Assembly (NCBI GenBank): GCA_000224765.2 | Contig: AGAU01000066.1 | Location: forward strand, 1-64,000 | Reading direction: 5' to 3' | Length of the DNA stretch: 64,000 bases | Origin: SAR324 cluster bacterium JCVI-SC AAA005 | GTDB taxonomy: Bacteria > SAR324 > NAC60-12 | Notes under the pieces: model-generated | Told to the model about the DNA's origin: nothing | What the model saw: only the letters and a program-made list of their open reading frames with translations | The model's database searches: none | Shown: piece after piece, positions 46,548-56,061 of the stretch | Layout of the letters: every line of letters begins with the position of its first letter | How positions within the stretch are numbered: position 1 is the stretch's first letter | Made by a program: the position numbers and the translations under genes

Positions 46548-47155
46548 TGAATGCAAAACTCCCCTTAAATTTTGAAAAAGCCCAAACCTGGAAGCAGTTG
46601 GTTATGGAGGGGGCTATAGGAGTCTTTCCAACTGAGAGTTTCTACGGTTTGGGTGGAAATGCTTTGGATGAATCTGCCGTTGAGCGCGTATTTTCTTGCA
46701 AGCAAAGACATGTTGAAAAATCTTTGTTGATTCTTATTAAACGAGATTGGCTTTTGGATTTTGCGGTTGTAACAGAAAAGGTAGATGTACTATTGGATGA
46801 GTTCTGGCCAGGTGCACTAACCGTTGTTATGCCTGCAAATAAAGGACTGCCGGATTTTCTGAGAGGTCCAGGGGATACCATTGCGGTTCGTCATTCTCCT
46901 TCAAAATTTGTTGATGAGTTGTTGGGAATCATGAACAAACCCTTGATTGGGACAAGCGCAAATCTTAGTGGGCATCCAAATTGTAGAACGGTTGATGAGG
47001 CTTCTAAGCAACTTGGTCCGTTAGTTGAGTTTTGGTTAGATGGAGGACTGACGAAAGGCGGCTTACCCTCAACTATAGTAGATGCGGTTGAACCAGACTT
47101 TAAGATTATTCGCAAAGGTGAAATACCTTCAAAGGCCATCTTACCCTTCCTTTAG
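46547..47155 (+). CDS. tsaC: YrdC/Sua5-type L-threonylcarbamoyladenylate synthase
   Basis: Makes threonylcarbamoyl-AMP for the t6A37 modification of ANN-decoding tRNAs, 202 residues. Family marks are GVFPTESFYGLGGNALDE, KQRHVEKSLLILIKR, FWPGALTVVMPA, IAVRHSPSKF and IGTSANLSGHPN. The single YrdC domain with no Sua5 C-terminal domain indicates the TsaC type. The ATG overlaps the WD40 stop in TGATG, so translation is coupled to that gene. The alternative TTG start at 46544 adds one residue. Confidence 0.88.
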   Translation: MNAKLPLNFEKAQTWKQLVMEGAIGVFPTESFYGLGGNALDESAVERVFSCKQRHVEKSLLILIKRDWLLDFAVVTEKVDVLLDEFWPGALTVVMPANKGLPDFLRGPGDTIAVRHSPSKFVDELLGIMNKPLIGTSANLSGHPNCRTVDEASKQLGPLVEFWLDGGLTKGGLPSTIVDAVEPDFKIIRKGEIPSKAILPFL

Positions 47156-47209
47156 AACCTTTCCAGTTTTCAGTCACAGATTCTGACCACCATAATTGTT
47201 TAGAATAAA

Positions 47210-48109
47210 ATGTTAGTTGACTCGTTTGATCGTAGTGCATCATTCTATGACAAACTAAACTCAACAAAAAATCTAATATCATTGGAAAAAATTGGTGTCC
47301 TTTTAGCTGTTACGGCATTTATGGGGCACCTTGGAATGATTGCATGGAATAGAAATTTACCTATCCTCATTCCATTTATGGAGGACTTGATCAGCAAAAA
47401 TTATCTCTCTGCGATCTATACGCCCTTCAGCATTTTGCTTTACTACGAAGTTTATCTCCTCATCCTTGCTATCCCTAATTCAATTACAAAAGCTATAGGT
47501 AAACAATTTGAAATTATTTCACTGATTATAATTCGAGATGTCTTCAAAGATTTGAGTTACCTCGGTGAGAATTCTTTTGATATGGCTCACCCAGATGTTC
47601 TCTATCCAGTGTTGATCGATATGGTCGGTGCTTTAATAATGTTTCTTTTTGTTGGTGTCTTCTACCACCTCAATAGAGATAAGATTGGATTACCCATAGT
47701 TAAGAGCTTGGAGAAATTCGTAAAATTTAAAAAAATCATTTCTCTTCTTTTGACAATAATCTTTCTAGCCTTATCGATTTTTCATTTCTCTGATTGGATC
47801 AACAACCTCTTAATTCATGACTACACGACAGGACAGCGGGTAGCTGAAACGGGATTTTATCAACAACTATTCACAGTAATTATTTTTGCTGACATCTTTA
47901 TTCTTATTATTTCATTTATGTATTCAGATAGTTATGAGCTTACATTTAGAAATGCAGGGTATGTCATCTCTACATTACTCATACGTTTTGGATTTGCTGT
48001 CGAGAAACCCTTTGATTTGGTGTTCTTCATTACAGCTATTGCCTTTGGGGTACTATTGCTCCTGATCTATCGTTATTTTGTCAAATATACTCGGCCCATT
48101 AATCTTTGA
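47210..48109 (+). CDS. Multi-pass membrane protein of unknown function
   Basis: A 299-residue inner-membrane protein with six to seven predicted membrane helices, for example VLLAVTAFMGHLGMIAW, VLIDMVGALIMFLFVGVFY, IISLLLTIIFLALSIFHF and LVFFITAIAFGVLLLLIYRY. The N-terminal 28 residues are soluble. I recognise no transporter or enzyme motif. A conserved-looking polar patch, VFKDLSYLGENSFDM, lies between helices three and four. The gene stands alone between tsaC-like (55 bases) and aspS (117 bases), both on the same strand. The ATG is preceded by no strong ribosome-binding site. Confidence 0.7.
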   Translation: MLVDSFDRSASFYDKLNSTKNLISLEKIGVLLAVTAFMGHLGMIAWNRNLPILIPFMEDLISKNYLSAIYTPFSILLYYEVYLLILAIPNSITKAIGKQFEIISLIIIRDVFKDLSYLGENSFDMAHPDVLYPVLIDMVGALIMFLFVGVFYHLNRDKIGLPIVKSLEKFVKFKKIISLLLTIIFLALSIFHFSDWINNLLIHDYTTGQRVAETGFYQQLFTVIIFADIFILIISFMYSDSYELTFRNAGYVISTLLIRFGFAVEKPFDLVFFITAIAFGVLLLLIYRYFVKYTRPINL

Positions 48110-48226
48110 GAGGATGGTTTAAATAATTCCTCCGAATAAGATCGAGACTGATTTTTAAATCATCTGTGCTAGCTTTTAGACTTTACGTCATCATCAAATC
48201 ACAAAATACCAAAGCTAGAGAAGATT

Positions 48227-50008
48227 ATGGAATGTAGAAGATCTAACCTTTGTGGGACCCTACGTGTCGAAAATCTTGGGGAAACAGTGACTTTGATGGG
48301 TTGGTGTCAAACTAGAAGAGACCATGGAGGGGTGATTTTTGTTGATTTGAGAGATTATACCGGAATTTGCCAGGTCGTTTTTCGCAAAGAAGCTAGTGCA
48401 GAAGCCCACGAAGTAGCGGATTCAATACGGTCAGAATTTGTGATAGCCGTTCAGGGAAAAGTTGAGAACAGAATAGAAGGAAACGTGAACCCAAAATTAC
48501 CCACCGGTGAAATTGAAATCATTGTTAATGAACTTAATATTTTGAGTGAATCTCAAACTCCACCGTATGTTCTTGATGACCGTGAACAAGTGGAGGAGCG
48601 CCTTAGATTGCAATATCGCTATCTAGAATTAAGACATCCAACAATGCAAAAGAATTTGATTCTACGTTCCAAAGCACTGAACCAGACTAGAAATTTTCTT
48701 CTTGACCGCGGTTTTTTTGAAATTGAGACACCAATGTTGACGAAGTCAACACCAGAGGGTGCTAGAGATTATTTGGTGCCTTCACGTGTATATCCAGGGA
48801 GTTTTTATGCTCTGCCACAATCTCCTCAAATTTTTAAGCAACTCTTGATGGTCTCTGGTTTTGATAGATATATGCAGATTGCTCGTTGTTTTAGAGATGA
48901 AGACTTGAGGGGGAATCGACAGCCAGAATTTACCCAATTGGACTTGGAAATGAGCTTCATCGAACCCGAAGATGTTTACAAGTTGGTTGAAGGCTTACTA
49001 AGTTCGCTCTTCAAAACATTGCTTGATATTGAAATCTCTACTCCCTTCGAAAGAATGCCCTATCAAACGGCAATGCAAGACTACGGAGTTGATGCCCCAG
49101 ATTTACGATTTGACTTAAAATTAGTTGATATCAGTGATGTTGCAGGTCGATGTGGCCTCAAGGTTTTTTCAGATGCCATTGCACAAGGTGGAATAGCCAA
49201 GGCAATCAATGTCAAAGGAGGTTCTGACTTCTCTAGAAAGGAACTCGATGAACTGACTGAATTTGTCAAAGTCTATGGTGCCAAAGGGATGGCCTGGGTA
49301 AAAAGAAATGAAAAAGGTTGGCAATCACCAATTTCAAAATTTTTCTCTATGGAACATCAGCATGATATCGAAAAGAGGCTGGATGTTGAGGTGGGTGATC
49401 TAATACTTTTTGGAGCTGACAATCCAAACATAGTAAATGATGCACTCGGTAATTTGCGCAAAGAAGTTGCTCGCCAGAGAAAATTAATCCCTGAACATAC
49501 ATATAAGTTTGTTTGGATTACCGAATTTCCCCTGTTGGAATACTCATTAACTGATAAACGCTATCATGCTGTTCATCACCCTTTTACAATGCCAAATCTA
49601 GAAGACTTTAAGCAGTATGGTAATTCTAAACCCCATTGTATTCGTTCAGTAGCCTATGATGTTGTACTGAACGGGGTTGAGCTTGGTGGAGGCAGCATCC
49701 GGATACACCGACAAGATATTCAGCAGCAGGTATTTAAGTGGTTGGAACTTGACGAGTTAGAAATTAAAGAAAAGTTTGGTTTTTTACTTCAAGCTCTTTC
49801 TTATGGTGCACCACCCCATGGGGGAATTGCTTTGGGATTTGACAGATTGATGATGTTTCTATTGAATACAGATTCTATTAGGGATGTCGTAGCCTTCCCA
49901 AAGACCCAACGCGCATCTTGTTTAATGACAGAAGCACCCTCTGAAGTACCTGCAGACGCTCTTGAGGAGCTGCATCTCCGTGTTCGGCAATTACCCAAAT
50001 TCGAATGA
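48227..50008 (+). CDS. aspS: Aspartate--tRNA ligase
   Basis: A class II synthetase that charges tRNA-Asp (or both Asp and Asn tRNAs if non-discriminating), 593 residues, the length of bacterial AspRS with its GAD insertion. It has the N-terminal OB anticodon-binding domain (1-110), motif 1 near FLLDRGFFEIETPML, motif 2 FRDEDLRGNRQPEFTQLDLE, the bacterial GAD insertion (about 285-415, around DVAGRCGLKVF) and motif 3 GGIALGFDRLMMF. The 117-base gap upstream should hold its promoter. It converges with hflX with 6 bases between stops. Confidence 0.95.
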   Translation: MECRRSNLCGTLRVENLGETVTLMGWCQTRRDHGGVIFVDLRDYTGICQVVFRKEASAEAHEVADSIRSEFVIAVQGKVENRIEGNVNPKLPTGEIEIIVNELNILSESQTPPYVLDDREQVEERLRLQYRYLELRHPTMQKNLILRSKALNQTRNFLLDRGFFEIETPMLTKSTPEGARDYLVPSRVYPGSFYALPQSPQIFKQLLMVSGFDRYMQIARCFRDEDLRGNRQPEFTQLDLEMSFIEPEDVYKLVEGLLSSLFKTLLDIEISTPFERMPYQTAMQDYGVDAPDLRFDLKLVDISDVAGRCGLKVFSDAIAQGGIAKAINVKGGSDFSRKELDELTEFVKVYGAKGMAWVKRNEKGWQSPISKFFSMEHQHDIEKRLDVEVGDLILFGADNPNIVNDALGNLRKEVARQRKLIPEHTYKFVWITEFPLLEYSLTDKRYHAVHHPFTMPNLEDFKQYGNSKPHCIRSVAYDVVLNGVELGGGSIRIHRQDIQQQVFKWLELDELEIKEKFGFLLQALSYGAPPHGGIALGFDRLMMFLLNTDSIRDVVAFPKTQRASCLMTEAPSEVPADALEELHLRVRQLPKFE

Positions 50009-50014
50009 TTAAGT

Positions 50015-51310
50015 TCAATTTGGCAAAGTTAGTTCAATCTGTTCAAAGCTTGCTTCTGGAAGGTGATGGCGAAGGTGCTTTAAATTACTTGGGATGGAAG
50101 TTAACTCTAAAAATATTCCCTCTTCACGATAGTCGATCTTATTGACTCGACTCCATTCATAGATCTCTGCCAAGCGACGAGTGTGTTTGTAATCAAGCAG
50201 GACTTGAACAGTTTGCATTCTACGTTCAAAAAAATTGGCAATTTCTTGTCGAAGTTCCACAACATTACCCTGAATTGCAGATATAAAAACTGCTTCGGGA
50301 TAATTTCTTCTTAAAATGGCTTGTTCCAACAGATTAAGTTGATCTGTTTTGTTAAAGACTAAGATTTTTGGAATTCCAACCGCTTGTATTTCGTCAAGCA
50401 CAGCTAATGTGGTTTTGATGTGTTCTTCCGGTTCGGCTCCCACGTCAACAACATGAAGTAACAAATCAGCATCACGGAGCGTTTCCAATGTGGAATGAAA
50501 TGATGCGACCAATTCGTGAGGAAGGTTTTTGATGAAACCAACTGTATCAGAGAGTAAAATTTTCGGCCTGCTTTCTTCTTCTAGTAATCTCGTGGTTGAA
50601 TCCAAGGTCGCAAACAGCTTATTTTCAACTAGCAATTCTGAATTGGTTAATGTGTTCATGATAGTTGATTTTCCGGCGTTAGTATAGCCAACGAGGCTTA
50701 CATTTAAGCATGAACTCCGACGCTTTTTTTGATTGGTTCTTTCACGATCAACACGCTTGAGGTCCTCTTTCAAATTAGCAATTTTGCGACGTAAAATTTG
50801 CCGGTCTTTCTCAATCTGTTTTTCACCGGTCCCCCTAGAAACTCCAATTCCACCTCTCTCGCGGTCTAAGTGTTTCCACATTCCCAACAAACGTGGAAGT
50901 AGGTATTCTGATTGAGCCAGTTCTATTTGAAGTTTAGCCTCTCTTGTGCGGGCGTTTCTCCCAAAGATCTCTAAGATCAATTGAGTCCTGTCTAGAACTG
51001 GCTTATGCAAAGATTTCTCTAAATTTTGTGCTTGCTTAGGACTGAGTTGACCGTCAGTGATCAACAGTGAAATACTATGTTTGTGAATTAGGTCTTTGAT
51101 CTGTCCAAGTTTCCCCTTTCCAAAAAAGAAAGCAGGATGTGGCTGATCTCTTTGTTGAACTAAAGCATCACAAACCACTGCACCAAGGGAATAGGTAAGC
51201 GCACGAAGTTCTTCCAGAGAATGATCTATATCTAAACGTGAATATTTTGGTAATTGCAGTGAGAGTAGTAGGACATTCGGAAAATTACGGAAAAGAAGCG
51301 TCTCGTACAT
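50015..51310 (-). CDS. hflX: GTPase HflX
   Basis: A ribosome-associated GTPase that splits stalled 70S ribosomes in stress, 431 residues. The N-terminal HflX domain ends near the GVSRGTGEKQIEKDRQILRR motif. The G domain has G1 GYTNAGKST, G3 DTVGFIKNLP and G4 NKTD. A C-terminal helical tail follows, about residues 370-431. It is followed 6 bases later by the convergent aspS stop. The methyltransferase-like gene lies 6 bases upstream in transcription order. Confidence 0.92.
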   Translation of the reverse strand: MYETLLFRNFPNVLLLSLQLPKYSRLDIDHSLEELRALTYSLGAVVCDALVQQRDQPHPAFFFGKGKLGQIKDLIHKHSISLLITDGQLSPKQAQNLEKSLHKPVLDRTQLILEIFGRNARTREAKLQIELAQSEYLLPRLLGMWKHLDRERGGIGVSRGTGEKQIEKDRQILRRKIANLKEDLKRVDRERTNQKKRRSSCLNVSLVGYTNAGKSTIMNTLTNSELLVENKLFATLDSTTRLLEEESRPKILLSDTVGFIKNLPHELVASFHSTLETLRDADLLLHVVDVGAEPEEHIKTTLAVLDEIQAVGIPKILVFNKTDQLNLLEQAILRRNYPEAVFISAIQGNVVELRQEIANFFERRMQTVQVLLDYKHTRRLAEIYEWSRVNKIDYREEGIFLELTSIPSNLKHLRHHLPEASFEQIELTLPN

Positions 51311-51316
51311 CTACCT

Positions 51317-51886
51317 CTAGATTTTTGGATTGATTGAATTCAGAGTAAGATATTTAACTAAAGCTGTTGGAACGGGTTTGCTTTCTAGCCAAATTAAAAA
51401 TTGTTGCAACACAATCATTTCTGCAACATACAACAGAATCACCCAGGAGTCCAATAGAAGGCTCATACCAAACATTGATAATTGAGAGCCTCGATATATT
51501 GGATCGCAGCAAAATTTGAAAATTCCGGTATGTATCCAAGTCACCTCAGGCTGAATAAATATCCTGATCTTCATCATTCTTAACCAGCCAAGTTCCCTAA
51601 ATCCGAACCACATTATTACTAAGCCGAGCCACACCATGGACAATCCAATAATGGACCAAACTTTTGAGTAATGATATTCATAATTTTCGACAAGATCTAA
51701 GAGAAGGGTTAAAATCATGTATCCAATCAGCAGCCAGCTGGACCCGAGCTGAATGCTGTGAATAAAAAAAGCCCTAGAACCGAAGCAATTTGAGTAGAAA
51801 AAATAATTGTATTGTAACCAATAAATCAAACTTTCGTGCATAATCCCAAGAAAAATTAGGAAAAATATGCAGATTTCGGTACTCAC
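51317..51886 (-). CDS. Membrane isoprenylcysteine methyltransferase-like / PEMT-like protein
   Basis: A 189-residue membrane protein with five predicted helices. The C-terminal region TGIFKFCCDPIYRGSQLSMF corresponds to the HPMYLG-type motif of the ICMT/phospholipid N-methyltransferase family, which uses S-adenosylmethionine, although the usual RHPxY is CDPIY here. The start is GTG. Bacterial members of this group are mostly uncharacterised; a role in methylating lipid or a lipidated protein is only an inference. It is divergent from ribF and upstream of hflX. Confidence 0.6.
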   Translation of the reverse strand: MSTEICIFFLIFLGIMHESLIYWLQYNYFFYSNCFGSRAFFIHSIQLGSSWLLIGYMILTLLLDLVENYEYHYSKVWSIIGLSMVWLGLVIMWFGFRELGWLRMMKIRIFIQPEVTWIHTGIFKFCCDPIYRGSQLSMFGMSLLLDSWVILLYVAEMIVLQQFLIWLESKPVPTALVKYLTLNSINPKI

Positions 51887-52002
51887 GATTACGTTGTGAA
51901 TAGAATGATTGGAACCTATTTGCCTGAGATCTAGGATTCAAAACTTGCTTCACATTTTTACTCAAATTTTCCTTTAGATGAAATTAATTATTGTTGAATA
52001 GT

Positions 52003-52902
52003 ATGTCAAAAGTTGGATTTGCAATTACAATCGGAAATTTTGATGGTCTTCATCTGGGTCATAGAGCCCTTATTGAAACTACATTGCAGGCTTCACATTC
52101 GTTTGCAGGAAAATCTGCTTTGGTTACCTTTGATCCTCATCCTCAAGAAGTACTAGGTAAACGGCCGGTCGAGAGAATAAATTCACGTTATCATCAGGAA
52201 CAACTACTAATTCAAGCTGGCCTTGATGAGGTAAAAACGCTATCTTTTACTGAAGAGTTCTCAGAGCTTTCACCAGAGGGTTTCGTGAGACGTTTTCTAG
52301 TAGAGCCCTACAACCTTAGTCAAGTAGTAGTGGGTTACGATTTCAGATTCGGTTGTAACCGTGCCGGTGACTTTAAAACCCTTGAAACAATGGGTAAACA
52401 GTTAGGTTTTAAGGTCCAAGAGATTCCACCATTACAATTGGGTGGAAGAACCGTCAGTTCGACTCTTATAAGGCAATTGATCAGAGAAAATCGATTTGAA
52501 CAACTCCCAATGTATCTTGGAAGACCTTATGGGATTCGGGGGTCAGTAGAAATTGGAGATCAAAGGGGAAGAATTTTAGGCTTTCCCACTGCAAATATTA
52601 ACCCTCGTGTGAATTTAGCTCTCAATAAAGGTGTTTATGTAAGCAGAGTGTGTTGGCAGGGAAGACGACTTTGGGGAGTGAGCAATTTTGGTACAAGACC
52701 TACATTTCAGAGAGATAAACCTTTGTTGGAAACCCACTTGCTGGATGAAACTATTGATTTATATGGAGAGATCATTGAAATTCAACCTTTGGCTTTCTTG
52801 AGGCAAGTAGTGAAATTTTCAGGTCCTGATGAACTGAAAGCTCAAATCGTTATGGATATTAAGCAAGCGAGAAATTATCTTGAGCGTAGCAAACAGACTT
52901 GA
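52003..52902 (+). CDS. ribF: Riboflavin kinase / FAD synthetase
   Basis: Converts riboflavin to FMN and then FAD, 299 residues. The N-terminal FAD synthetase domain has GNFDGLHLGHRALI, VTFDPHPQEVL and VVGYDFRFGCNRAGD, then VSSTLIRQLIREN. The C-terminal flavokinase domain (about 180-299) has GRPYGIRGSVEIGDQRGR and FGTRPTFQRDKPLLETHLLD. The ATG at 52003 is taken; an alternative TTG twelve bases upstream is in frame. With ribBA and the RibD reductase at 21-23 kb it completes much of the flavin route. The lumazine and riboflavin synthases are not here. Confidence 0.94.
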   Translation: MSKVGFAITIGNFDGLHLGHRALIETTLQASHSFAGKSALVTFDPHPQEVLGKRPVERINSRYHQEQLLIQAGLDEVKTLSFTEEFSELSPEGFVRRFLVEPYNLSQVVVGYDFRFGCNRAGDFKTLETMGKQLGFKVQEIPPLQLGGRTVSSTLIRQLIRENRFEQLPMYLGRPYGIRGSVEIGDQRGRILGFPTANINPRVNLALNKGVYVSRVCWQGRRLWGVSNFGTRPTFQRDKPLLETHLLDETIDLYGEIIEIQPLAFLRQVVKFSGPDELKAQIVMDIKQARNYLERSKQT

Positions 52903-52954
52903 GCAAAGCTCAGTTGATTTACTCTACAAAATTCGAATTTAAAGTTTTAATCCC

Positions 52955-53587
52955 ATGAGTAAATTTCCCGAAATCATCCCAATTTTTCCTCTGTACGGTA
53001 CGATACTTCTACCAAACACGATTCTTCCCTTACACATTTTTGAGCCTCGTTATCAGCACATGATTGAATATACTATGAAGCACGATCAAGTAATTGGAAT
53101 AGTGCAACCAATTGAGCAGGAGCAGGAGAAGATCTATAAAATTGGTTGTCTAGGAAAGATTGAGCAATGTCAACAACTTCCAAATGAAAATTATTTGATT
53201 CGCTTGAACGGGGTACTACGATTTCAAATTAAAAAAGAATTGGAAGTTACTACACAATATCGCAAAGTAGCTTCCGACTACTCAAGCTTTGTGAATGATT
53301 TGGAGGAAGGTGATCAGGACTTAGAAGATCCTGAATTACTTTATGAGAAATTTTGTAATTACGCAGAGAAAAAAAATATCCAAATTGAATGGGACAAACT
53401 AAGAACCATACCAATTCATTATCTGGTAAATATTCTATGCATGAACTTAGACTTTAATAGTATGGAGAAACAAGCTCTCTTGGAAACTAGGAATCTCCAA
53501 CATAGATGGGATACACTCATTACACTTATCAGCATGGCGATAGCTGACAATTCAGATCAGATATCAGCCAGTGAATGCGTGAACTAA
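52955..53587 (+). CDS. LonN-domain protein (Lon substrate-binding domain only)
   Basis: A 210-residue protein with only the N-terminal LON substrate-binding domain: opening IIPIFPLYGTILLPNTILPL, then HIFEPRYQHMIEYTM and the GCLGKIEQCQQLPNENYLIR segment. There is no AAA+ or protease domain. Such stand-alone proteins are common in bacteria and their role is poorly defined. It lies 52 bases after ribF and 14 before the DsbA-like gene, probably one transcription unit. Confidence 0.8.
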   Translation: MSKFPEIIPIFPLYGTILLPNTILPLHIFEPRYQHMIEYTMKHDQVIGIVQPIEQEQEKIYKIGCLGKIEQCQQLPNENYLIRLNGVLRFQIKKELEVTTQYRKVASDYSSFVNDLEEGDQDLEDPELLYEKFCNYAEKKNIQIEWDKLRTIPIHYLVNILCMNLDFNSMEKQALLETRNLQHRWDTLITLISMAIADNSDQISASECVN

Positions 53588-53601
53588 ATTGAAAGAAACA
53601 C

Positions 53602-54642
53602 ATGATTCGCAAAAAATTTCATAAATTCTTCAGCGCCCTGACATTTCTTTTCCTAATTCTAGGATTGCCTTTAGCGGCTGATGAGAAAGCTGGATCCCAG
53701 CAGAATTATTTTCAAGCAAATCCAATTATTGCCGAAATCAATGGAGAAATAATTCGATTTGAGGATCTTCGTGATAAAGCCGCTCAGGATGCTGCGCAGG
53801 CACTATATGATCAGTTGGCGAGACTCCTTCCAAATCTCGTTTTAAATGAATTGGCCAAATCTGATTCTAAAATTGATCCAAATCCAAAATTTACAATCAA
53901 CGAGGACATGATAACCCTGTTTTATAAGCAGAACAGGTTAGAAAATCGCGGCAGCATTGATGAATTGAGACCACAAATTCGTGAATATTTGGCAAACCAA
54001 CTAAAGCAGGAAAGCGTTTACCGCCAGTACAACGAGGCATTATCCAAAGGACTGGTAAAGTCATATCTCCAAGCTCCATCTGAGTTTCTGTTGGAGACTA
54101 ATGTTGGGCAGGGTTACCTCCGAGGAAACAAGAAGGCAAAGGTGATTTTACTTGAATACTCAGACTACCAATGCCCTTTCTGCGCTAGAGTTCAAAATAT
54201 TTTAACAGAACTAATAAAAGAATATGGAAGTCGGGTAGCTTTTGGATACCGTCATTTCCCATTGCCTTTTCACAAAGAAGCAGATGAGGCTGCAATTGCT
54301 GCCGAATGCGCCAGAGATCAAGGGAAATTTGAAGTACTTCATTCTTTGCTGTTTAAGAATCAGAAGAATCAGTTTGTAGAAAACCTTGTTGGCTATGCTG
54401 ACGAAATTGGAGTGAAAGACGTAGACCAGTACGAAAAATGTATTATAGAAGAAAATTATCGCTCACGAGTCTTGGATGATTTGAAAGCTGGTCAAAAGGC
54501 TGGAGTGACAGGAACTCCTGGTTTCTTTATTGGCACATTTGATTCTAAGAGTGGGAGAGTCAGGGGTGAATTACTCTCTGGTGCAAGGCCCTTTCAAGAT
54601 TTTAAACAAGCTTTAGAAAAGTATTTAAATCATCAGTCTTGA
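53602..54642 (+). CDS. SurA-N-like / DsbA-like thiol oxidoreductase fusion
   Basis: An exported 346-residue protein. A signal peptide (about 10-26) is followed by a domain (residues 35-155) whose start, PIIAEINGEIIRFEDL, resembles SurA/PpiC-type chaperone N-domains. The DsbA-like thioredoxin domain (155-340) has the active site SDYQCPFCARVQ (CPFC), the RHFPLPFH segment, and the cis-Pro motif GTPGFFIG. It is predicted to form or shuffle disulfide bonds in the envelope, with the N-domain binding the substrate chain. The fold order is known in deltaproteobacteria-type proteins. The stop codon overlaps the hldE-like ATG in TGATG. Confidence 0.82.
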   Translation: MIRKKFHKFFSALTFLFLILGLPLAADEKAGSQQNYFQANPIIAEINGEIIRFEDLRDKAAQDAAQALYDQLARLLPNLVLNELAKSDSKIDPNPKFTINEDMITLFYKQNRLENRGSIDELRPQIREYLANQLKQESVYRQYNEALSKGLVKSYLQAPSEFLLETNVGQGYLRGNKKAKVILLEYSDYQCPFCARVQNILTELIKEYGSRVAFGYRHFPLPFHKEADEAAIAAECARDQGKFEVLHSLLFKNQKNQFVENLVGYADEIGVKDVDQYEKCIIEENYRSRVLDDLKAGQKAGVTGTPGFFIGTFDSKSGRVRGELLSGARPFQDFKQALEKYLNHQS

Positions 54643-56060
54643 TGCAATTTCCTGAACCACAGGTGTGCCTCGCAGCCTGGGATGCAGTTGTATCACCAAA
54701 TATATTGGTACTTGGCGATTTGATGCTCGATCGTTACTCTTGGGGTACAGTTGATCGGATTTCACCAGAGGCGCCAATTCCAGTATTGAAACTAGCCCGT
54801 GAAGAAGAACGCCTAGGAGGTGCAGGAAACGTTGCGATGAACCTTAAAACTCTGGGCTGTAGTGTCACAGTCTCAGGTTTGATTGGTAAAGATTCAATTG
54901 GAAACCAAATTCTTGAAATTTTAGCAAATGAAGGACTTGACCCTAAAGGAGTCCAACAAGAAAGTGATCTCTCCACGGTTTTGAAACATCGGATGATTGC
55001 AGGACATAACCATCTATTACGCTTAGATCATGACCCTCCCGCATATTATCAATATCGAAACTACACCAACTTGCTTAAATGGCTTGAATCTGTACTGCCC
55101 GGCCAACAAGCCTTGGTTATATCCGATTATAACAAGGGAACTCTTCACCCTTCGCTTCTCAAATCAGCGATCCAAATTTCAAATTCATTACATATTCCGG
55201 TACTTGTAGACCCAAGAAATCATGGAAATTATGAGATTTATGAGGGATGTAGTTGGATTAAACCGAATCGGAAAGAAGCCAGTGCTGCTTCTGGCGTAAG
55301 TATTACGGACAAAGAAAGTGCAATAAAAGCTGCTGGGCTTCTCCAACAAAAGCTTAACGGGGCTATAATCGCACTTAGTTTGGATAAAGATGGACTTTTA
55401 CTTTTTGAATCGAGGGAAGAATTCATCTTTTTTGGCACGGAAGCACTTGAGGTCTTTGATGTCGTAGGGGCGGGTGATATGGTAATTAGTATTTTAGCAA
55501 TGCTTATTTCTAGTAAAGCCACTCCGTCTATATCTGCTCATTGGGCTCAAATTGGGGCAGCGATGGAAATTCAACACGTTGGAGTTGTTTCTTTTGAAAG
55601 AGAAGAAATTCGTAAAAGATTTGTTTATGGACATACATCTACAAAAATTGTCTCATTAAAAAGACTTCAACGAGAATTAATATTTAATGATGAATCTTCT
55701 CTGGTTATCACGAATGGATACTTCGATAAACTTTCTTCAACTCATCTAAAGTTCCTTGGGCAACTTCGAGAGTTCAAAGGTTTTACAGTAGTCGCGATCA
55801 ATAGCGACGCTTCAATCCAGCGAAAAAAAGGAGAACCACCTTTACTTGATGAGATGGAACGCGCCAGATTGCTGGCATCGCTCCAAAGTGTAGATAGGGT
55901 ACTGATTTTTGATGAAGACGACTGTTGTGAAATTTTCCGGTGCCTAAAGCCTAAAATTGTTGTCAAGGGAGCCCGTTACAAGTACAGACAAATTGAAGAG
56001 TTCAAAGTTATTAATGAGATAGGAGCCCAAGTTGAATTTCTTCCAGAGTATAGTATGTAA
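54642..56060 (+). CDS. hldE: HldE-like heptose kinase with degenerate nucleotidyltransferase domain
   Basis: A 472-residue fusion of a ribokinase-family domain (1-325) and a cytidylyltransferase-like domain (about 340-472). The kinase half is intact: GDLMLDRY, GGAGNVAMNL (59-68) and the catalytic Asp in VVGAGD (275-280). It resembles D-glycero-beta-D-manno-heptose 7-phosphate kinase. The transferase half keeps VVAINSDAS and VKGARYK, but its HxGH motif (normally ILHAGH) reads SSTH at 365-368. It stops at LPEYSM, about where the STTxII nucleotide-binding helix should begin. It thus likely acts only as a kinase, with nucleotide transfer done elsewhere. Confidence 0.78.
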   Translation: MQFPEPQVCLAAWDAVVSPNILVLGDLMLDRYSWGTVDRISPEAPIPVLKLAREEERLGGAGNVAMNLKTLGCSVTVSGLIGKDSIGNQILEILANEGLDPKGVQQESDLSTVLKHRMIAGHNHLLRLDHDPPAYYQYRNYTNLLKWLESVLPGQQALVISDYNKGTLHPSLLKSAIQISNSLHIPVLVDPRNHGNYEIYEGCSWIKPNRKEASAASGVSITDKESAIKAAGLLQQKLNGAIIALSLDKDGLLLFESREEFIFFGTEALEVFDVVGAGDMVISILAMLISSKATPSISAHWAQIGAAMEIQHVGVVSFEREEIRKRFVYGHTSTKIVSLKRLQRELIFNDESSLVITNGYFDKLSSTHLKFLGQLREFKGFTVVAINSDASIQRKKGEPPLLDEMERARLLASLQSVDRVLIFDEDDCCEIFRCLKPKIVVKGARYKYRQIEEFKVINEIGAQVEFLPEYSM

Positions 56061-56061
56061 A

